Shown here one piece after another: positions 32,378 to 35,616 of a DNA stretch of 35,616 nt. The position numbers and the translations under genes were made by a program. The notes beneath the pieces were generated by a model that saw only the letters and a list, made by a program, of their open reading frames with translations, was not told the DNA's origin and did no database searches. The stretch comes from Terriglobales bacterium (GTDB lineage Bacteria > Acidobacteriota > Terriglobia > Terriglobales > Acidobacteriaceae): assembly GCA_030038475.1 (NCBI GenBank), contig JASHOU010000091.1:1-35616 (forward strand), given 5' to 3'. The first letter of the stretch is position 1, and each line of letters starts with the position of its first letter.

Positions 32378-33325
32378 TCAGCGCTGCTCACCGACAACCG
32401 TAATCTTGGTAGCCGCGCGGAATTTCTTATAGTCGCGGTAAGTCTGCTCCACATCGTCGTCGTAAGTCTTGAACAGCGCCAGTCGCGCATCAAAGTGCAG
32501 GCTAATATATTTCGGCAGCCAAACCTCGTCGTTCACTCGCGTTAGCTGGATCACAAGGTGCGTGCCCTTGTGAATTCTGGCGAGCACAAAGCCAATCGAG
32601 ACGGTGTCGATGGCGGTAACATCGAGCTTCACCCATTGAGCGTCGGCCTTATCGATCCAGACGCGGCCCGTGAATTTGCTGAGCATCTTCGCGTCGCGTG
32701 CTTTGGCCTGGTAACCAGGGCGCGGCGCGCCTTCCAACACCCAGGCATCGCGCCCGTCAATCGCTTCCGATCCCACGAGGCGGAAATTGAATGCATCGGC
32801 GACCTCCAGCACAAACTTGCGATCATCCTCACGCTCTTTTTCTTCCCGCTTCAGCCGCTTGCGACGATCCTCTTCGGATTCGTTCTTGCGCTTATCGATG
32901 ATTTTTTGAATTTTGTCGTCTTCTTTTTTCGATTCGCTGGCCGAAAGCGTTTTGTCGTCTTTGGCAGTCAGCCGCTCCGCTGGCTCGCCATAAATCTCCA
33001 GAATCTCCGACGTCCAGGTTTCGGTTTTTGTGACTTTGCCATTGTGGTCGAGTTTGTGCCGCTCTACGCGTTGGATGTAGGTATAGTCGCGCTGTCGTTT
33101 GTCGTTTTCCAAATCCTTTTCTTCCGCTTGCTGCAGAAGCGCGCGTATTTGCGCGGCGGGAACTACACCGCTGGAATCGGGTTGCAGCGTGATCGGAGGG
33201 GCAGAAACGCCTGGCGTGGCAGTAGAGTTCGAACTCGCAGGCGAGACGGCCTGCTCCGGCTGCTGGGCCAAACCCTGGGAGACGAGCAGAATTAAAGCGA
33301 GACTGTAACGAAGATGGGGACGCAT
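32378..33325 (-). CDS. Secreted charged protein of unknown function
   Basis: 315 residues from ATG 33325, which opens a signal peptide (LRYSLALILLVSQGLAQQ); the frame goes up to 33532 through non-conserved sequence. A P/S/T-rich linker is followed by a strikingly charged helix (EDDKIQKIIDKRKNESEEDR, then RRKRLKREEKEREDDRKFVL at about residues 135-175), then a beta-rich half with GRDAWVLEGAPRPGYQAKAR, SKFTGRVWIDKADAQWVKLD, TRVNDEVWLPKYISLHFDAR. The second half recalls outer-membrane lipoprotein-sorting (LolA-like) proteins of Acidobacteriota, but that is only a resemblance. A 77-base gap separates it from the next gene on the same strand. Confidence 0.75.
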   Translation of the reverse strand: MRPHLRYSLALILLVSQGLAQQPEQAVSPASSNSTATPGVSAPPITLQPDSSGVVPAAQIRALLQQAEEKDLENDKRQRDYTYIQRVERHKLDHNGKVTKTETWTSEILEIYGEPAERLTAKDDKTLSASESKKEDDKIQKIIDKRKNESEEDRRKRLKREEKEREDDRKFVLEVADAFNFRLVGSEAIDGRDAWVLEGAPRPGYQAKARDAKMLSKFTGRVWIDKADAQWVKLDVTAIDTVSIGFVLARIHKGTHLVIQLTRVNDEVWLPKYISLHFDARLALFKTYDDDVEQTYRDYKKFRAATKITVVGEQR

Positions 33326-33402
33326 GCAGTTAATACGCGAGGAACGAGTCCTGGGTTCACAAATTGTGCACCGGTTAGTGGGTATTTTGGCAGCAGGTAT
33401 GC

Positions 33403-34026
33403 CTATTTTTCCGCCCGCTCCAAACACCCAGCGCGAAACGAGCGGCCATCCAGACGATGCAACCGTTTCGCCTGGGCTGGCGTGATCAGCGGATAATGCG
33501 AGATCGTCAGCAGATACTCGGCCACAAACCATACTGGCTTCTCAGTCGTCATCCAACCCAGGGGATCGAAGCGCCGCAGATCGACGGGACGGGAAAAAGC
33601 GCGCAGCGTCCGCTCGCCCAGCAGGTTGTGATAAACATCGAAATAGCTGAGCGCAAGTTCGCGAAGCGAACGATAGACCGGTTCGCGATAGCGGCATCCG
33701 GTGTAATTCGATTTGGCCAACGCCCCCCAGTGCCCGTCACTGCGATTACGGAAGACAGCGATCACGTGGTCGGTATCGCGTTCGGCCTCGAGATCGAGAA
33801 TCAGCGGAGGGTATCCCATCACGCGGAGCGCCGCCGCGGCAAACAGCGCTCCCTCGTAACAATGCGAGGCATTCTCGCGCAGCACGCGCCGCGGAGACCA
33901 GGCCGTGTCGGCGAGGTGATAAGGCATCGCGTCCAGCAAACGCTGAACGCCATAAGGAGTTTTTAACCCACGCATCTTGCGAAGTTCGGCGGGCGTAAAT
34001 CCGCCTGAATTGGCGTTGTTGTTCAT
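33403..34026 (-). CDS. Small transglutaminase-like cysteine protein
   Basis: 207 residues, no signal peptide. The conserved block ENASHCYEGALFAAAALRVM (Cys56), ILDLEAERDTDHVIAVFRNR (His87) and GHWGALAKSNYTGCRYREPV (Asn107 region) fits a transglutaminase-like Cys-His-Asp/Asn triad, which in other members hydrolyses or cross-links peptides. The C-terminal half is all helix/loop: SLRELALSYFDVYHNLLGER, LRRFDPLGWMTTEKPVWFVA. I know no named function. Shares strand and a short gap with the secreted gene downstream. The start ATG 34026 has a weak CTGGG upstream. Confidence 0.65.
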   Translation of the reverse strand: MNNNANSGGFTPAELRKMRGLKTPYGVQRLLDAMPYHLADTAWSPRRVLRENASHCYEGALFAAAALRVMGYPPLILDLEAERDTDHVIAVFRNRSDGHWGALAKSNYTGCRYREPVYRSLRELALSYFDVYHNLLGERTLRAFSRPVDLRRFDPLGWMTTEKPVWFVAEYLLTISHYPLITPAQAKRLHRLDGRSFRAGCLERAEK

Positions 34027-34223
34027 CCCAGATTTCGCATAGCGACGCAGCCAGCCGCATCTTCCGCGGATATATCACCTGAAGTTAACAGGATCGAATG
34101 AGGGTTGGGAATAGAAGAGCGGTTGCATTCAGGTACAAACGAAGGTATACGGTAATCGCTAAGGCAAACCACTACTGAGAACCAACAGGTTCCAAACTCC
34201 GGCATCGTTCTATGCGGACTGCT

Positions 34224-35183
34224 TTACTTCGCGGGCGTGGAACTAGCCTCTTCTGGCTGTTGCTCTTCGGCCTTGTGCCACCCAGGTTTCGCGTCGTATT
34301 CCTTCATCTCTTTGCCGGTCGCTTCGGTCTTCTTGCCGAGATCCTTCTCATACACGACCCCATCTTCGCTGACGATGAAGGTCATCACGCCCGAGGATCG
34401 GTACATCGCCGGATAGGCAACGAAAGCGAAACCCAAGGTCATCTTGCCATCGACTACGTAGCTTTTTTTGCCTTGAGACGTGAGGATGTGGAAATAGTAT
34501 CCGCGATAGGGAGTCGGCTCGCCTTCGTTGGGGGAATTGCCGCCAGCAACGGCTTTGGCTACCAGCGGTCCGATGGGGCTCTGCGATTCACCCGCGGCAG
34601 TTTCCCAGTAGAGCCCATTGTGCTGCCCTTGATCGCTATAGATTTTCTGCGCGTACTCGCCGCCGTGCTGCGCCGCGTATTCCTTTTGCGCCGCTACCAG
34701 TTCCTGGCAAATACGAATGGCCGATGCTTCATTGCGGCCCACGCGCCGGTATAAAACCTCCTTCTTTCCTGCTTCGGTGTCGAAATACCAGACATTACCC
34801 TTGTGAACCAGCGGTATGGGAGTCGGCCAATTATGCGCGCCGATATACAGCATCGTGGTTCCATCCGGCTCATTTACCAAACGGTGCATTTCCTGATATC
34901 TCCGCGCGAAATTGGCGCGGCTCTCATTGTCCTCGCTCTCGTCGCCCGACGAAACAACTTGCTTTCCCTCTGGTCCGAAGATTTCAAGCAGTGCTTTTTC
35001 GTCATTGTCTTGCGCTGCTTTGACCAGCGCGCTGCACGCGTCTTCCGCAGACGAGAATGTTTTCTGGCCCCGTTGCTGCGCCGACGCCGCAGGCAAGCAG
35101 ATCGCCAAAACCATCGCGGCCACGGTCAACTTAACCAGATTGGCTCCATGAAATTTGTCAAACGTCAGCTTGCTTCGCCGCAT
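34224..35183 (-). CDS. DUF2950 family secreted protein
   Basis: 319 residues from ATG 35183, which has GGAG six bases upstream; ATG 35189 and 35195 are alternatives. Signal peptide LVKLTVAAMVLAICLPAASA. The body has the DUF2950 pattern: TFSSAEDACSALVKAAQDND, LLEIFGPEGKQVVSSGDESE, NVWYFDTEAGKKEVLYRRVG, NEASAIRICQELVAAQKEYA and, near the end, TPYRGYYFHILTSQGKKSYV, GFAFVAYPAMYRSSGVMTFI and EDGVVYEKDLG. DUF2950 is common in Acidobacteriota and Proteobacteria, often beside DUF3300; the role is unknown. The C-terminus is Glu/Pro-rich. Confidence 0.9.
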   Translation of the reverse strand: MRRSKLTFDKFHGANLVKLTVAAMVLAICLPAASAQQRGQKTFSSAEDACSALVKAAQDNDEKALLEIFGPEGKQVVSSGDESEDNESRANFARRYQEMHRLVNEPDGTTMLYIGAHNWPTPIPLVHKGNVWYFDTEAGKKEVLYRRVGRNEASAIRICQELVAAQKEYAAQHGGEYAQKIYSDQGQHNGLYWETAAGESQSPIGPLVAKAVAGGNSPNEGEPTPYRGYYFHILTSQGKKSYVVDGKMTLGFAFVAYPAMYRSSGVMTFIVSEDGVVYEKDLGKKTEATGKEMKEYDAKPGWHKAEEQQPEEASSTPAK

Positions 35184-35318
35184 ACTCATCTCCATTCCAA
35201 AATTTTCAGGCTCCAAATTTTGACGGCCGGGAGAGCCGATTAAACCGCGATCAGCAACCGAGATCCAATAACAGTTCCACTGCCCTCGGTTGACGGTCTC
35301 GGTCAACAATGGTCTCAA

Positions 35319-35616
35319 TCAACGACGCCCGCCGCCGCCGCGTGCGCCACCACCGAAGCCGCCGCGCGCCCCGCCGCCGAAGCTGGCCCGCCCGCGCTCC
35401 GAGTAGCTCCTCGCCTCACCACCGTGGTCATAACCACTGAAGGCACCCGAACGGACGCCGCTCTCACCGCGGGGCGCAGCGTATCCACGAGCCGCATCGC
35501 GATTTCCCTCGAACGGCCTCGCTCCAACTCCGGGATGGAAAACACCACCGCGCCCGGGTCCGCCGGCGCGGTAGAAATTGCTGCGGTTGTAGAACACCCT
35601 GCTCCGGGAGTAGTAT
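35319..35616 (-). CDS. C-terminal tail of a DUF3300-like protein (5' part outside window)
   Basis: The minus-strand frame is open from the right edge to the stop at 35319-35321, about 98 residues seen. It is a Gly/Arg/Ser-rich, low-complexity tail: RSRVFYNRSNFYRAGGPGRG, EGNRDAARGYAAPRGESGV, SGAFSGYDHGGEARSYSERG and the end GGGARGGGGRR. DUF3300 proteins typically end so, and they commonly neighbour DUF2950 genes, as here (downstream, same strand, 135 bases). The family is inferred from this tail and neighbour only; the DUF3300 domain itself lies beyond the edge. Confidence 0.6.
   Translation of the reverse strand, partial: YYSRSRVFYNRSNFYRAGGPGRGGVFHPGVGARPFEGNRDAARGYAAPRGESGVRSGAFSGYDHGGEARSYSERGRASFGGGARGGFGGGARGGGGRR

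Overview
The window reads as a chromosomal segment of an Acidobacteriota (Terriglobia-like) bacterium. This is inferred from gene content: secreted carboxypeptidase-regulatory-like proteins, a GloVer-type tandem-repeat protein, a DUF2950 gene next to a DUF3300-like tail, a futalosine-pathway menaquinone gene, a pilMNOPQ operon, and many short palindromic intergenic repeats. Genes are dense and high in G+C. I saw no rRNA, tRNA or CRISPR array.

Layout. 1-3052 (minus): glycerate 2-kinase (cut by the left edge), an alpha/beta hydrolase overlapping or abutting it, and a secreted regulatory-domain protein. 3246-6977 (plus): a frameshifted VTT/DedA membrane protein, mqnC, and a large secreted protein with carboxypeptidase-regulatory-like domains. 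7.0-12.4 kb is the accessory part: a secreted unknown protein, a GloVer protein with a near-consensus promoter and a foldable leader, a REP-associated tyrosine transposase (RAYT) bracketed by REP hairpins, a small coiled-coil/zinc-ribbon protein, and a small membrane protein that looks frameshifted. REP copies are scattered through 7.0-11.6 kb.

12.5-18.1 kb is metabolic: pdxS (PLP synthase, with an unusual cysteine-bearing insertion), a NifU/IscU-like scaffold, and a divergent plus-strand run of a cobalamin/siderophore-type binding protein, a GAF protein and a Nudix hydrolase. Then comes a LacD-type aldolase closed by a clear rho-independent terminator, and a short-chain dehydrogenase. 18.1-22.1 kb (minus): two APC amino-acid permeases separated by a GTTAAC-iterated spacer, then thiE. 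22.2-26.2 kb (minus): a secreted unknown protein, accB-accC (first steps of fatty-acid synthesis) and an M24 Xaa-Pro peptidase.

26.4-32.0 kb (minus) is one type IV pilus operon in the order HTH (excisionase-type), pilM, pilN, pilO, pilP, pilQ, ending in a long hairpin. It encodes the inner-membrane alignment complex (PilMNO), the PilP link and the PilQ secretin. 32.4-35.6 kb (minus): a secreted charged protein, a small transglutaminase-like protein, DUF2950 and the 3' end of a DUF3300-like gene.

Most of the window is ordinary housekeeping. The best leads are the RAYT/REP system, the 5' leader of the GloVer gene, the PdxS cysteine insertion, a start codon lying inside a palindromic repeat, and two apparent frameshifts, which may be assembly errors.
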